DNA from: Nonlabens sp.
GTDB lineage: Bacteria > Bacteroidota > Bacteroidia > Flavobacteriales > Flavobacteriaceae
DNA length: 64,000 bases
Direction: 5' to 3'
NCBI RefSeq assembly: GCF_018401815.1
Contig: NZ_JAGYKG010000004.1
Coordinates: forward strand, 248,001-312,000
The translations under genes and the position numbers were made by a program. Shown here piece by piece: positions 28,171 through 37,428 of the stretch; position 1 is the first letter of the stretch; each line of letters begins with the position of its first letter. The notes beneath the pieces were generated by a model, which saw only the letters and a program-made list of their open reading frames with translations, made no database searches and was not told where the DNA came from.

Positions 28171-30027
28171 ATGGACGGAACTACGCAATATACCGAAGAT
28201 AATATACGCTCTCTCGACTGGAAGGAACACATAAGAATGCGTCCTGGAATGTATATAGGTAAGCTAGGAGATGGCTCTAGTGCCGATGACGGAATATATA
28301 TACTTCTTAAAGAGGTTATCGATAACTCGATTGATGAGTACGTGATGGGTGCGGGAAAAACCATTGAAGTTTCTATTCAAGGAGAACGAGTTATTGTAAG
28401 GGATTACGGTCGCGGGATCCCGTTGGGTAAAGTGGTAGACGTAGTTTCCAAGATGAATACTGGAGGGAAGTACGATTCCAAAGCTTTTAAAAAATCAGTA
28501 GGATTAAACGGTGTAGGAACCAAAGCGGTCAATGCACTTTCTTCATTTTTTAGAGTAGAATCTACAAGAGACAATAAAAGTGCTAGTGCCGAATTTGAAC
28601 GAGGTGAGCTTATAGGGAAGGAATTACTAGAAGAAACAACGCGACGCAAGGGAACAAAAATGACTTTTATTCCTGATGCCGATATTTTTAAAAACTTTAA
28701 GTACCGACCAGAATACGTAGCGCGCATGTTAAAATACTACGTATACCTTAATCCTGGTCTAACAATCATCTTTAATGGCGAGAAATTTTATTCAGAGTAC
28801 GGATTAAAAGACTTGTTAAGTGAGACAATCATAGAAAGCGATCGCTTGTACCCTATCATTCATTTAAGGTCTGAGGATATTGAAATAGCCATGACGCATA
28901 GTAGGACGCAATACAGTGAGGAATACCACTCTTTTGCTAATGGTCAAAACACGACACAAGGGGGAACCCACCAAGCTGCCTTTAGAGAAAGTATTGTGAA
29001 AACCATTCGGGAGTTTTACAATAAAAATTATGAAGCCAGCGATGTGCGCAAATCCATAGTTAGCGCTGTAGCTATTAAAGTCATGGAGCCTGTATTTGAA
29101 TCACAGACCAAAACAAAATTAGGATCGACAGAAATGGGCGGTAACTTACCCACAGTAAGAACCTTTATAAACGATTTTATCAAAACCCAACTGGACAATT
29201 ATCTGCACAAAAACCCTTTGGTAGCAGATGCCCTTCAAAAGAAAATTGTGCAAGCAGAGCGGGAGCGCAAAGAACTTTCTGGAATTAGAAAGTTAGCTCG
29301 TGATCGCGCTAAAAAATCCAATTTGCACAATAAAAAATTAAGAGACTGCCGCGTGCATTTAGGAGATACTAAAAAAGATAATAACTTAGAAAGCACCTTG
29401 TTTATTACAGAGGGAGATAGTGCCAGTGGATCTATTACTAAATCTCGTAATGTAAATACACAAGCGGTATTTTCTTTGCGAGGTAAGCCGTTGAACTCTT
29501 ACAACATGAGCAAAAAAATTGTTTATGAAAATGAAGAGTTTAACTTACTTCAAGCAGCCTTGAATATTGAGGACAGTATGGAGGACTTGCGTTACAATAA
29601 AATTGTGATCGCAACAGATGCCGATGTCGATGGGATGCACATCAGGTTACTGCTCATTACTTTTTTTCTTCAGTTTTTTCCAGAATTGATTAAGAAGGGA
29701 CATTTATACATTTTACAAACGCCTTTGTTCAGGGTAAGAAACAAGAAAGAAACCAAATATTGTTATACCCCAGAAGAACGTGCTGAGGCAATGGCTACAT
29801 TAGGGAAAAATCCAGAAATTACTAGATTCAAAGGACTTGGAGAAATCAGTCCAGATGAGTTTGTTCATTTTATAGGAGAAGATATACGACTGGATCCTAT
29901 CATGTTGGATGACGGAATGAGTATTGAAGATTTACTGAGGTTTTATATGGGTAAAAACACGCCCGATAGGCAAGATTTTATTATTGATAATTTGAAGGTG
30001 GAATTGGACGTAATTGAGAATGAATGA
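28171..30027 (+). CDS. parE: DNA topoisomerase IV subunit B
   Basis: A 618-residue ATPase subunit of a type IIA topoisomerase. The GHKL ATP site shows [11 protein letters not shown] (Glu48, Asn52), [11 protein letters not shown] and [12 protein letters not shown]. The TOPRIM domain shows EGDSASGS at about 415 and DADVDGMH at about 492. The short length without the gyrase insert, and its pairing with the next gene, favour topoisomerase IV over gyrase B. The enzyme decatenates daughter chromosomes. It is 109 bp upstream of parC, with an iterated palindrome in the gap. Confidence 0.94.
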   Translation: MDGTTQYTEDNIRSLDWKEHIRMRPGMYIGKLGDGSSADDGIYILLKEVIDNSIDEYVMGAGKTIEVSIQGERVIVRDYGRGIPLGKVVDVVSKMNTGGKYDSKAFKKSVGLNGVGTKAVNALSSFFRVESTRDNKSASAEFERGELIGKELLEETTRRKGTKMTFIPDADIFKNFKYRPEYVARMLKYYVYLNPGLTIIFNGEKFYSEYGLKDLLSETIIESDRLYPIIHLRSEDIEIAMTHSRTQYSEEYHSFANGQNTTQGGTHQAAFRESIVKTIREFYNKNYEASDVRKSIVSAVAIKVMEPVFESQTKTKLGSTEMGGNLPTVRTFINDFIKTQLDNYLHKNPLVADALQKKIVQAERERKELSGIRKLARDRAKKSNLHNKKLRDCRVHLGDTKKDNNLESTLFITEGDSASGSITKSRNVNTQAVFSLRGKPLNSYNMSKKIVYENEEFNLLQAALNIEDSMEDLRYNKIVIATDADVDGMHIRLLLITFFLQFFPELIKKGHLYILQTPLFRVRNKKETKYCYTPEERAEAMATLGKNPEITRFKGLGEISPDEFVHFIGEDIRLDPIMLDDGMSIEDLLRFYMGKNTPDRQDFIIDNLKVELDVIENE

Positions 30028-30053
30028 TTAGGTAAAGCACTTCATTTTAATGT

Positions 30054-30069
30054 CGCTTTCGCGAAAGCG
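30054..30069. repeat. Iterated palindrome, copy 5 (between parE and parC)
   Basis: Perfect 16-bp CGCTTTCGCGAAAGCG (18 bp counting one more base each side), 26 bp past the parE stop and inside the parE-parC gap. Confidence 0.95.
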
Positions 30070-30136
30070 AAACCAATTTATAAACAAGAGTTATCTAACA
30101 ACAGATGATAATTAACAGATAACGGACTACTGTCCC

Positions 30137-32806
30137 ATGAGTGAAGAAAACGAAGAATTAGAGGATTTAGGTGCCGGCTTGGAAGAGCCAACAACCGAGA
30201 CGATTACCCGTGTAACCGGCATGTACAAAGAATGGTTTTTGGATTATGCGAGTTACGTTATTTTGGAACGTGCGGTACCTGCCATTGAAGATGGTTTTAA
30301 ACCAGTGCAGCGACGCATCATGCAATCCATGAAGGATTTGGATGATGGGCGTTACAATAAGGTGGCAAACATAGTAGGTCATACCATGCAGTACCACCCT
30401 CACGGTGATGCGAGTATAGGCGATGCTATGGTGCAAATAGGCCAAAAAGATTTATTGATAGACATGCAAGGAAACTGGGGTAACATACTCACCGGTGATC
30501 CTGCGGCGGCTTCTCGATATATTGAGGCGCGTATTTCAAAGTTCGGATTAGAGGTTCTTTTTAATCCTAAAATTACAGAATGGCAGTCCAGTTATGATGG
30601 ACGTCGAAAGGAACCTATCAACCTACCAGTGAAATTCCCTTTATTACTAGCGCAAGGAGCTGAAGGTATTGCGGTAGGATTATCAACAAAAATATTGCCC
30701 CACAACTTTAACGAACTGATCGATGCTTCTATTAAGCATTTACAAGGCAAGCGTTTTAAGATTTTTCCTGACTTCCCCACTGGTGGAGCGGCAGATATAG
30801 CTAATTACAACGACGGTCTTCGGGGCGGTAAAGTTAGGGTGCGCGCCAAGATGCACTCACCTGACAAAAATTCGATTGTTATTACGGAAATTCCGTTTTC
30901 CACAACCACCAGTACATTGATCGATTCGATTCTCAAAGCAAACGAAAAGGGAAAGATCAAGATCAAGAAAATTGAAGATAATACCGCTGCAAATGTGGAG
31001 ATTTTGATTCACTTACCACCTGGATTATCTCCAGATAAAACCATGGATGCGCTGTATGCGTTTACCAATTGTGAGGTGAGTATTTCACCATTAGGTTGTG
31101 TTATTGAGGATAATAAACCACTTTTTGTAGGAGTGACAGAAATGTTGCGCCGCAGTGCAGACCATACGGTAGAATTACTTAAAGCAGAGTTAGAGATATT
31201 ACTTTATGAAGTAGAAGAGCAATGGCATTTTGCCTCTCTCGAGCGTATTTTTATTGAGAATCGGATTTATAGGGATATAGAAGAAGAGGAAACTTGGGAA
31301 GGTGTGATAAGCGCCATAGATAAAGGGTTAAAACCCCATATAGGTCATTTAAAAAGAACGATTACAGAAGAAGATATTGCAAAATTGACAGAAATACGGA
31401 TCAAGCGTATTTCAAAATTTGATCTTGATAAAGCCCAACAAAAAATTCAATCATTAGAAGATCGCATTGCAGAATTAAAGCACCATCTTGAAAACCTGAT
31501 TCAGTTTGCTATTGATTATTTTACCAAATTACAAACGGATTATGGAAAAGGTAGGGAACGCAAGACGGAGTTGAAAAATTTTGAAGATATTATAGCCTCA
31601 AAAGTAATCATCCGTAATACAAAACTCTATGTCAATAGGGAAGAAGGTTTTGTAGGAACTGCTTTGAAAAGGGATGAATATGTTTGTGACTGTTCAGATA
31701 TTGATGATATTATTTGCTTTACCAAAGAAGGAACCATGATGGTTACTAAGGTTGATGCCAAGACCTTTATTGGTAAAAATATTGTTCATGTTGCTGTCTT
31801 TAAGAAAAATGACAAGCGCACCATATATAATGTCATTTATCGAGACGGTAAAACTGGACCAAATTATATCAAAAGATTTGCTGTGACTAGTATGACCAGA
31901 GACCGAGAGTACCCTATGGGTACAGACGAAAAAGGTTCCTACCTGCACTATTTTAGCGCAAATCCAAATGGAGAGGCAGAAGTAGTAAGTATTAACTTGC
32001 GTCAACAAGGAAGTATTAAAAAGATCAAATGGGATGTGGATTTTTCAGACATCTTAATCAAGGGACGTACATCCAAAGGGAATCTAGTGACTAAATACAA
32101 CATTAAAAAAGTCGACTTGAAAGAAGAGGGTGTTTCTACTTTAAAACCTCGTAAAATATGGTTTGACGATAGTGTACAACGCCTCAATGTAGATGAGAGG
32201 GGAGAGTTGTTAGGCGAATTTAGAGGGGAGGATCGATTGTTAATTATCACGCAACGAGGTATTGCAAAGACCATTATTCCAGAGGTTACTGCAAGATTTG
32301 ATGATGACATCGTGGTTTTAGAAAAATGGATACCTAAAAAACCCATTACCGCAATTTATTTTAATGGGGAGCGCCAGCTTTTTTATATCAAGAGATTTTT
32401 AATCGAAAATGAAGAACGTGAAGAGTCTATTATTACAGACCATGAAGACTCTTATCTAGAAGTGATCTCTACAGATTACAAACCTAGGGTAGAGCTGGTT
32501 CGCGTAAAACCTAGAGGTAAGGAACAACCAGATAATGAGGAGGTCAACTTAGAGGCATTTATTTCTGTCAAAGGGATTGCAGCACAAGGTAATATGTTGA
32601 GTAAAAGTAAGATCAAACAAATTAATTTATTAGAACCTTTGCCTTATGAGCCTGAAGCTACCATTCCAGCTCAGGAGGTAGAAGTGAATCAAGAGGAAGT
32701 TGTTAGTCCTAAGAACGCTGATGATGATCAAGTCATAACTTCAAAAATTGATTCCGATGTACCTGATCCAGATATAGATCATACAGGACAGTCTAGTTTA
32801 TTTTAA
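30137..32806 (+). CDS. parC: DNA topoisomerase IV subunit A
   Basis: An 889-residue DNA-cleaving subunit. The winged-helix region is typical: EDGFKPVQRRIM, then YHPHGDASI and the active-site Tyr128 in AAASRYIEARI. The tower and coiled-coil follow, then a C-terminal beta-pinwheel-like region (about 520-800) and a long acidic tail rich in Glu, Asp and Val-Pro. The length fits the Bacteroidota ParC. With ParE it forms the heterotetramer that separates daughter chromosomes. A perfect inverted repeat lies 20 bp after its stop and probably ends the transcript. Confidence 0.94.
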   Translation: MSEENEELEDLGAGLEEPTTETITRVTGMYKEWFLDYASYVILERAVPAIEDGFKPVQRRIMQSMKDLDDGRYNKVANIVGHTMQYHPHGDASIGDAMVQIGQKDLLIDMQGNWGNILTGDPAAASRYIEARISKFGLEVLFNPKITEWQSSYDGRRKEPINLPVKFPLLLAQGAEGIAVGLSTKILPHNFNELIDASIKHLQGKRFKIFPDFPTGGAADIANYNDGLRGGKVRVRAKMHSPDKNSIVITEIPFSTTTSTLIDSILKANEKGKIKIKKIEDNTAANVEILIHLPPGLSPDKTMDALYAFTNCEVSISPLGCVIEDNKPLFVGVTEMLRRSADHTVELLKAELEILLYEVEEQWHFASLERIFIENRIYRDIEEEETWEGVISAIDKGLKPHIGHLKRTITEEDIAKLTEIRIKRISKFDLDKAQQKIQSLEDRIAELKHHLENLIQFAIDYFTKLQTDYGKGRERKTELKNFEDIIASKVIIRNTKLYVNREEGFVGTALKRDEYVCDCSDIDDIICFTKEGTMMVTKVDAKTFIGKNIVHVAVFKKNDKRTIYNVIYRDGKTGPNYIKRFAVTSMTRDREYPMGTDEKGSYLHYFSANPNGEAEVVSINLRQQGSIKKIKWDVDFSDILIKGRTSKGNLVTKYNIKKVDLKEEGVSTLKPRKIWFDDSVQRLNVDERGELLGEFRGEDRLLIITQRGIAKTIIPEVTARFDDDIVVLEKWIPKKPITAIYFNGERQLFYIKRFLIENEEREESIITDHEDSYLEVISTDYKPRVELVRVKPRGKEQPDNEEVNLEAFISVKGIAAQGNMLSKSKIKQINLLEPLPYEPEATIPAQEVEVNQEEVVSPKNADDDQVITSKIDSDVPDPDIDHTGQSSLF

Positions 32807-32826
32807 CGAACCTATACATTTATAAA

Positions 32827-32857
32827 AAAGCGGTTGAATTTTAAATTCAACCGCTTT
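32827..32857 (+). terminator. Terminator of parE-parC
   Basis: A perfect 15-bp inverted repeat (AAAGCGGTTGAATTT and its complement) with a one-base centre, just 3' of the parC stop. Confidence 0.8.
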
Positions 32858-32966
32858 GTATATTTTAGCTTTGTCAATGAGCGCTATTCTGTTAGCTGCT
32901 ATTTTCTATTCTTTTTTTAGAAATAGACAAGGAGTGTTTTTCAATCAAAAATTCAAAGTTTATAGC

Positions 32967-33401
32967 ATGAAATTATTAAAAGAGTTTAAAGAATTTGCCG
33001 TAAAAGGGAATATGATAGACATGGCGGTAGGTATCATTATAGGTACCGCCTTTAACAATGTGGTGGAGGTACTTGTTAAAAAAGTCATTTTGCCTCCACT
33101 TTCTTATTTGACTGATGGTGTGAATTTTGAGGATAAAAAATATATTTTAAGAGAAGCTCTAGAAGGCAGTAGTTATCGTGCTCAAGAGATTGCTATAAGT
33201 TATGGATTGCTTATCAATGTTATCATAGATTTTATGGTTATTGGCTTTACGGTGTTTATGGTGATAAAGCTTATGAATAAATTGCGTAATAATGCTCAAG
33301 ATCCTAGCAATAAAAAGACAGTAACTCCTAAGGATATAGAATTACTCAACGACTTAAAGGAATTGATGCAAGAACAAAATGCAATATTGAAACTGAAGTG
33401 A
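32967..33401 (+). CDS. mscL: Large-conductance mechanosensitive channel MscL
   Basis: A 144-residue channel starting at the ATG at 32967 (MKLLKEFKEFAVKGN), which is where MscL family sequence begins; an open frame reaching back to 32856 overlaps the parC terminator and adds a non-family extension. The pore helix is NMIDMAVGIIIGTAFNNVV; the second helix is GLLINVIIDFMVIGFTVFMVIKLMN; a charged C-terminal helical bundle ends the protein. It opens on membrane tension to release solutes in osmotic downshock. A strong terminator follows the gene. Confidence 0.95.
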   Translation: MKLLKEFKEFAVKGNMIDMAVGIIIGTAFNNVVEVLVKKVILPPLSYLTDGVNFEDKKYILREALEGSSYRAQEIAISYGLLINVIIDFMVIGFTVFMVIKLMNKLRNNAQDPSNKKTVTPKDIELLNDLKELMQEQNAILKLK

Positions 33402-33432
33402 TTTTTTCAAACGGTTTCTTACCCTTCCACTA

Positions 33433-33474
33433 AAAACAACAAGCGTCGGAAGTTATTCTGACGCTTGTTGTTTT
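33433..33474 (+). terminator. Rho-independent terminator of mscL
   Basis: A 15-bp perfect stem (AAAACAACAAGCGTC and its complement), which extends inward with extra pairs, ending in four T. Confidence 0.88.
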
Positions 33475-33930
33475 CTTATAAATAAAATGTTCTTATTTTA
33501 AGGAAACCACTCCTTCATATGATCTGTAGCTTTTTAGTACGCTACTTAAAATGGAGTACTCCCACAAACATAGAGAAGAAAATAGCAACGTATCAATATA
33601 ATTTAGGCCAAGCGCTGTTTGGTATCCAAAGAAGCTTTAAGAAGACATAGGAGCGACTTCTGCAGTCAACTTAACTGCTATCAAAAGAAAAGAGAATATC
33701 ATTGTAGTATTTTATAGGATTACTTCAGAAAGGGTAAAATAGCAGTCAAAACCTTTGCCAATCAAACCTTAGGGCAGTAGTTTATTGCCCAGAGTACGGG
33801 GTGATTTATCTGTAGCAAAAGCAATAAAAAAAATATCATCTACACGTTAAACTAGTTCTAATAAGCTTAGGGATAGAAGTGTTATCTGGGGCATCTGCTT
33901 AAGAAAAGAGTTCCAACACAATGGAGTTGT
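33475..33930. other. 456-bp intergenic region, possible decayed gene
   Basis: Plus-strand frame 33551-33850 has an ATG and about 100 codons interrupted by four stops; with that many stops it is little better than random AT-rich DNA. No RNA gene or other element recognised. Confidence 0.4.
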
Positions 33931-34302
33931 TTATTTTTTAGTTGCTGATCCTTTATAAATCTGGTCACGACCGGATTGTTTAAATTCGAAGGTATAGGAA
34001 TTCTTACTCGTGGTCAATATTTTAAATAGGTAAGCTCGGCTTTCGGCATTTGTTTTAGGATCAATAGGGATCACTCTCCATTCGCAATCATTGACCCATT
34101 CAATTCTTGAAGTATCAACTTTAGATTCAAAACGTTCAATTTGAAAATCTTTGGTGCGAGTAAACTCTGTCTTTAATAAACGACCACCACTTTCTTGTTC
34201 CCATATAAAAGTACCTTCTTGAAAGTCCTTACAATCTCGGGTGTTTTCATAACAGCTGGTGGTAAAAAATAAAATTAAGATCAATAGAGGTGAATACTTC
34301 AT
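33931..34302 (-). CDS. Small lipoprotein of the kind often labelled 'DNA topoisomerase IV' in flavobacteria
   Basis: A 123-residue lipoprotein: hydrophobic signal ending LFFTTSC (Cys17). The mature part has CKDFQEGTFIWEQE, RTKDFQIERFESKVDTSRIEWVNDCEW and FKILTTSKNSYTFEF, a beta-rich fold with two more cysteines (in CKDF and NDCEW) that could form a disulfide. I recall this family being misnamed as topoisomerase IV because of its position near parC and parE; it has no topoisomerase feature. Function unknown. A perfect -7 element lies 14 bp before the ATG. Confidence 0.75.
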   Translation of the reverse strand: MKYSPLLILILFFTTSCYENTRDCKDFQEGTFIWEQESGGRLLKTEFTRTKDFQIERFESKVDTSRIEWVNDCEWRVIPIDPKTNAESRAYLFKILTTSKNSYTFEFKQSGRDQIYKGSATKK

Positions 34303-34315
34303 GTATTTTTTTTTG

Positions 34316-34323
34316 CAAAGTTA
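34316..34323 (-). promoter_or_regulatory. -7 promoter element of the small lipoprotein gene
   Basis: Read on the minus strand, TAACTTTG matches TAnnTTTG exactly and is followed by GC then a run of A before the ATG at 34302. Confidence 0.6.
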
Positions 34324-34339
34324 CTTCCTGAGCAGGAAG

Positions 34340-34795
34340 TTAAGGTATAAAATATTCAAAACTTCCATCGTCGTACAACAAAATCACCTTTTGTATATTT
34401 TTCCCTTTTTTTATTTGAGTTGTGGGGATATTTTGTTGGTGTTCTGAAGTGGAAAAAAGATCTGGAGAGGCTTTTTGTACTGGCTCATTACGACTGGGCT
34501 CCATTGTTTTCTTTTCAGGCGCAGCGGCAGGAGGGGAGTGTTGAGTAGGAGGTGTTAGTGGCACTTCTGATTTGGGATAAGTTCCTTTACCATTGAGTAG
34601 CCAGTCGAAATCTACTTCTGGAAATTCTTTCACGGTATGAATAACAAAATCCAAGCTAGGTTTGTTGCGTCCGGACAGAATATGTGATATAGAACTGCGT
34701 CCTACATTGATACGTTCTGCAAAGGATGAAGCGTTTAAATCGTTCCTATCCATAATTTTTTGCATTCTTTTTGAAAAATCTGCTGAATTCATCAT
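34340..34795 (-). CDS. XRE-family helix-turn-helix transcriptional regulator
   Basis: A 151-residue protein. Residues 6-68 are a Cro/CI-type helix-turn-helix: FSKRMQKIMDRNDLNASSFAERINVGRSSISHILSGRNKPSLDFV. A Pro-rich linker (about 78-120) leads to a short C-terminal piece ending IQKVILLYDDGSFEYF, seen in many flavobacterial XRE proteins. It has no peptidase or sensor domain. Its ATG is only 2 bp from the first of six TTACAnnTGTAA-like sites, suggesting it represses its own promoter and that of the divergent M14 gene. That is inference from the site layout. Confidence 0.88.
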   Translation of the reverse strand: MMNSADFSKRMQKIMDRNDLNASSFAERINVGRSSISHILSGRNKPSLDFVIHTVKEFPEVDFDWLLNGKGTYPKSEVPLTPPTQHSPPAAAPEKKTMEPSRNEPVQKASPDLFSTSEHQQNIPTTQIKKGKNIQKVILLYDDGSFEYFIP

Positions 34796-34796
34796 A

Positions 34797-35118
34797 GGTT
34801 ACAAAAGTAAACAAAATATAGCCTACAATTGTGTTTATTAATGTAAACATTTTTAAAAACGGGTTGTAAAAACCTTTAAAACTAGTAAGTATAGTATTAA
34901 CAATTACTTTACTTCATGATGCTTTAAATATTGAATTATAATTAAATAGCTGTTAATTTACATTCAATAGGTATTCAGGAATGAAAGTAGGGTTAAAAAG
35001 CGACGACAACCCACTTAAGACTGATTACAAATGTAAACTACCCGGCAGGAAAGCTTGTTTACATTTGTAACTACAAGGATGTTTACTTTTGTAACCTTTA
35101 AAGAGTTTACATTTGTAC
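34797..35118. promoter_or_regulatory. Operator array: six copies of a TTACAnnTGTAA-like site
   Basis: Core sites are at 34799 (TTACAAAAGTAA), 34835 (TTATTAATGTAA, weak), 35025 (TTACAAATGTAA), 35059 (TTACATTTGTAA), 35083 (TTACTTTTGTAA) and 35107 (TTACATTTGTAC). Most are flanked by G-T and C to give GTTTACATTTGTAAC. The last three start exactly 24 bp apart. They fill the spacer between the XRE gene and the M14 carboxypeptidase gene, so they are probably the regulator's operators. Confidence 0.75.
35108..35115 (+). promoter_or_regulatory. Candidate -7 element overlapping the last operator
   Basis: TACATTTG at 35108 matches TAnnTTTG exactly and lies 61 bp before the M14 start; TACTTTTG at 35084 and TACATTTG at 35060 match as well. 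Each lies within an operator copy, so a bound repressor would block the -7 contact. The -33 spacing is slightly short. Confidence 0.5.
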
Positions 35119-35176
35119 TTTATAAATAGCATTCTAACTGTATGATTAGGATGCTGGCTTTAAACCTTTTTATTGA

Positions 35177-36262
35177 ATGCTTCCTAGATATTACTCGTAT
35201 ACCCAATTTGAAGACTATCTCCAAAAGATCCTACATGCCTTAAACGGTACTGTTTTACAGGATCTGATAATAGGTAAATCAGTGCTTCAAAGACCTATTT
35301 ACGGGCTTAAGTTTGGCTCTGGAAAAGTAAGAGTTTTGGCATGGTCTCAAATGCACGGAAATGAATCTGCTACTACAAGAGCGATTTGTGAGCTTTTAAA
35401 AAGGAGTGATTTAGATTACCTACTAGAGGATATTGAATTATATATTATTCCTATTTTAAATCCTGACGGTGCAGAAAATTGGACTAGAGTAAATGCAAAT
35501 AATGTGGATTTAAATCGGGACGCAGTCTTATTGTCACAGCCTGAAAGTATTGTTTTAAGAAAGGTTTGTGATGATTTTCAACCTCATTATTGTTTTAATT
35601 TACACGGTCAACGCAGTATGTACGGATCTTTAAATGGGTCAACTCCAGCTCAATTATCGTTTCTAGCGCCTTCAGGAGATCAAAAGAAATCCCTAAGTGT
35701 TGCTCGTATTAAGGCGATGCGTGTTATTAATTCCATAAACACCAACTTGAATCATCGTGTAGACGGAATTATAGGAAGGTATAAGGACGACTTTAATAGG
35801 AATTGTGTAGGAGATTTTATGATGAACTCTCATGTTCCTACGGTCTTATTTGAGGCAGGTCATTCAGGAGATGATTACTCTAGAGATAAGGTAAGTATGT
35901 TGGTGTATCAGGCGCTTGTGATAGCATTGAAATCTGTTGGTACCAACCAAATACTCGATGCAAATGTTGTGAGTGCCTATGAATCTATTCCAGAAATGAG
36001 CACTGCTTATGTAGATATTTTAATTAAAAACGTTCCAACTCCAATTGGAAACAGGCATCTTTCTATTCAGTACCATGAGCAGGTTAGGGAGGGTGAACTC
36101 TATTTTATACCTATTCTTATAGGGGTGAACAGAGAAGACGTTCTCAATGGGCATCGGGTTATCGACTTGTTAGGTCATCATCATTTTAAAAATGATTTGA
36201 TCGTAGAAGGCAGTTTTGAAATCCATTCAGAGTCTTTAAATATCAAAATATTTGCTAATTAA
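35177..36262 (+). CDS. M14 family zinc carboxypeptidase
   Basis: A 361-residue carboxypeptidase A-like protein without a signal peptide. Zinc ligands His60 and Glu63 are in SQMHGNESAT and His143 in NLHGQRS. Substrate-binding elements include PILNPDG and NVDLNRD (the Arg contacts the free carboxylate). The likely catalytic Glu is in TVLFEAGH. Cytoplasmic M14 peptidases of this type act on small peptides or amino-acid conjugates; the substrate is unknown here. The gene is preceded by the operator array, so its expression is probably controlled by the divergent XRE regulator. Confidence 0.88.
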   Translation: MLPRYYSYTQFEDYLQKILHALNGTVLQDLIIGKSVLQRPIYGLKFGSGKVRVLAWSQMHGNESATTRAICELLKRSDLDYLLEDIELYIIPILNPDGAENWTRVNANNVDLNRDAVLLSQPESIVLRKVCDDFQPHYCFNLHGQRSMYGSLNGSTPAQLSFLAPSGDQKKSLSVARIKAMRVINSINTNLNHRVDGIIGRYKDDFNRNCVGDFMMNSHVPTVLFEAGHSGDDYSRDKVSMLVYQALVIALKSVGTNQILDANVVSAYESIPEMSTAYVDILIKNVPTPIGNRHLSIQYHEQVREGELYFIPILIGVNREDVLNGHRVIDLLGHHHFKNDLIVEGSFEIHSESLNIKIFAN

Positions 36263-36343
36263 TTTCAAAAATGTTGAATTAGTTAGTTTATTATCATCTA
36301 TTGTCCTAATTTTACGAAAAATTGTTAGAAAAACCCCTATGTT

Positions 36344-36817
36344 ATGGCAAAAGTTGATGATATTGATAAAAAAATCCTGGATGTGCTCATTGAGAATACA
36401 AGAACCCCTTTTACAGATATAGCAAAAAGACTTCATATTAGTGCTGGTACGGTACATGTTCGGGTTAAGAAAATGGAAGAATCAGGTATTATACATGGAT
36501 CTTCGTTGACGGTAGACTACCATCAACTCGGATATACCTTTATTGCCTATATAGGTGTATTTTTAGAAAAAACAAGTACTACTCAATTTGTATTGAGCAG
36601 GATCCAAGAAATCCCTTTTGTTACAGTAGCTCATATTACCACTGGAAAATTCAATATTTTCTGTAAAATACGTGCAAAAGATACCACACACGCAAAGAAA
36701 ATTATTTTTATGTTTGACGATATTGATGGGGTAAGTCGCACTGAAACCATGATTAGTCTGGAGGAAAGCATCAATGATAAGAAAAGGTTGTTGCACAAAG
36801 TATTTCAAGACCTGTAA
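36344..36817 (+). CDS. Lrp/AsnC family transcriptional regulator
   Basis: A 157-residue regulator: an N-terminal helix-turn-helix (DDIDKKILDVLIENTRTPFTDIAKRLHISAGTVHVRVKKMEE) followed by a RAM ligand-binding domain (YIGVFLEK, TTGKFNIFCKI, EETMISLEES-like end). The family senses amino acids or related metabolites. Its stop overlaps the start of the DinB gene by one base (TAATG), so the two are co-translated. Function beyond this is not visible. Confidence 0.92.
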   Translation: MAKVDDIDKKILDVLIENTRTPFTDIAKRLHISAGTVHVRVKKMEESGIIHGSSLTVDYHQLGYTFIAYIGVFLEKTSTTQFVLSRIQEIPFVTVAHITTGKFNIFCKIRAKDTTHAKKIIFMFDDIDGVSRTETMISLEESINDKKRLLHKVFQDL

Positions 36818-37335
36818 TGTTTCTTTTAAAGGATCTCGACAAAAGCGAATATTCAGAATACTATACTCCTTATCTCTCCTTGTTAGATAAAGAAACTGCT
36901 TTAGAGTCTGTTTTATTAGACAGTATCTCGCAAACAGTGAAGTTAGTGAACTCTATTGATAAGCCTTTTTCTTATTCCTATGCAAAGGGTAAGTGGTCAA
37001 TAGGTCAAGTATTACAGCACAACTTGGACACGGAGCGCATTTTTGCTTACCGCGCTCTTAGATTTATTCGAAACGATGCGACTCCTTTACCAGGATTTGA
37101 TCAAGATCTTTTTGTTGAAGCATTAGCAGATTCCGCTTTCGCGAAAGCGGAATTATTATCTTCCATGCAGTCCACTAGACAGGCAACTATAGATGTGTTT
37201 AAGAATGCAACAGCAGATTCTTTACAATTTAGAGGAGTTGCAAGTGGTCAGTTCATGACCGCACGCGTGATTCCTTTTTTAATAGCTGGTCATAGTTTGC
37301 ACCATGAAAACATCATTAAAGAACGCTATCTATAA
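36817..37335 (+). CDS. DinB-family metal-dependent protein
   Basis: A 172-residue four-helix DinB_2-like protein. Likely metal-binding histidines are in VLQHNLDTERIF and near the C-terminus (AGHSLHHENII). The family includes thiol transferases (such as bacillithiol-dependent enzymes) and others with unknown activity. It overlaps the Lrp/AsnC gene by one base. An iterated palindrome, here extended to 22 bp, encodes SAFAKAEL within it. The last bases run into a 40-bp palindromic terminator. Confidence 0.85.
   Translation: MFLLKDLDKSEYSEYYTPYLSLLDKETALESVLLDSISQTVKLVNSIDKPFSYSYAKGKWSIGQVLQHNLDTERIFAYRALRFIRNDATPLPGFDQDLFVEALADSAFAKAELLSSMQSTRQATIDVFKNATADSLQFRGVASGQFMTARVIPFLIAGHSLHHENIIKERYL
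37131..37152. repeat. Iterated palindrome, copy 6 (coding, extended to 22 bp)
   Basis: The core is extended on both sides to a perfect 22-bp palindrome inside the DinB gene, reading in the AFAKA frame. Confidence 0.95.
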
Positions 37336-37370
37336 GTAGGTATTCAAATACTTTTGGAAGGAAAGTGAAT

Positions 37371-37410
37371 ACCACAAAGAAGGCTCGCAATTGCGAGCCT
37401 TCTTTGTGGT
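37371..37410. terminator. 40-bp perfect palindrome, bidirectional terminator between DinB gene and dnaN
   Basis: A perfect 20-bp stem (ACCACAAAGAAGGCTCGCAA and its complement) without a spacer. It lies 35 bp past the DinB stop and 18 bp past the convergent dnaN stop, so it can end both. Confidence 0.85.
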
Positions 37411-37428
37411 CAATAAGTTGCACCAGGG

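Noticed and set aside
32856..32966. Extension of mscL to an upstream start
   Set aside because: It overlaps the parC terminator hairpin and adds residues not found in MscL; the ATG at 32967 fits the family.
33551..33850. A 100-codon frame after mscL with four internal stops
   Set aside because: That number of stops is close to what random AT-rich DNA gives; not enough to call a pseudogene.
35025..35118. Short regularly spaced repeats as a CRISPR array
   Set aside because: Only three or four units of about 15 bp with 9-bp gaps; too short for repeats and spacers, and the layout fits operators.
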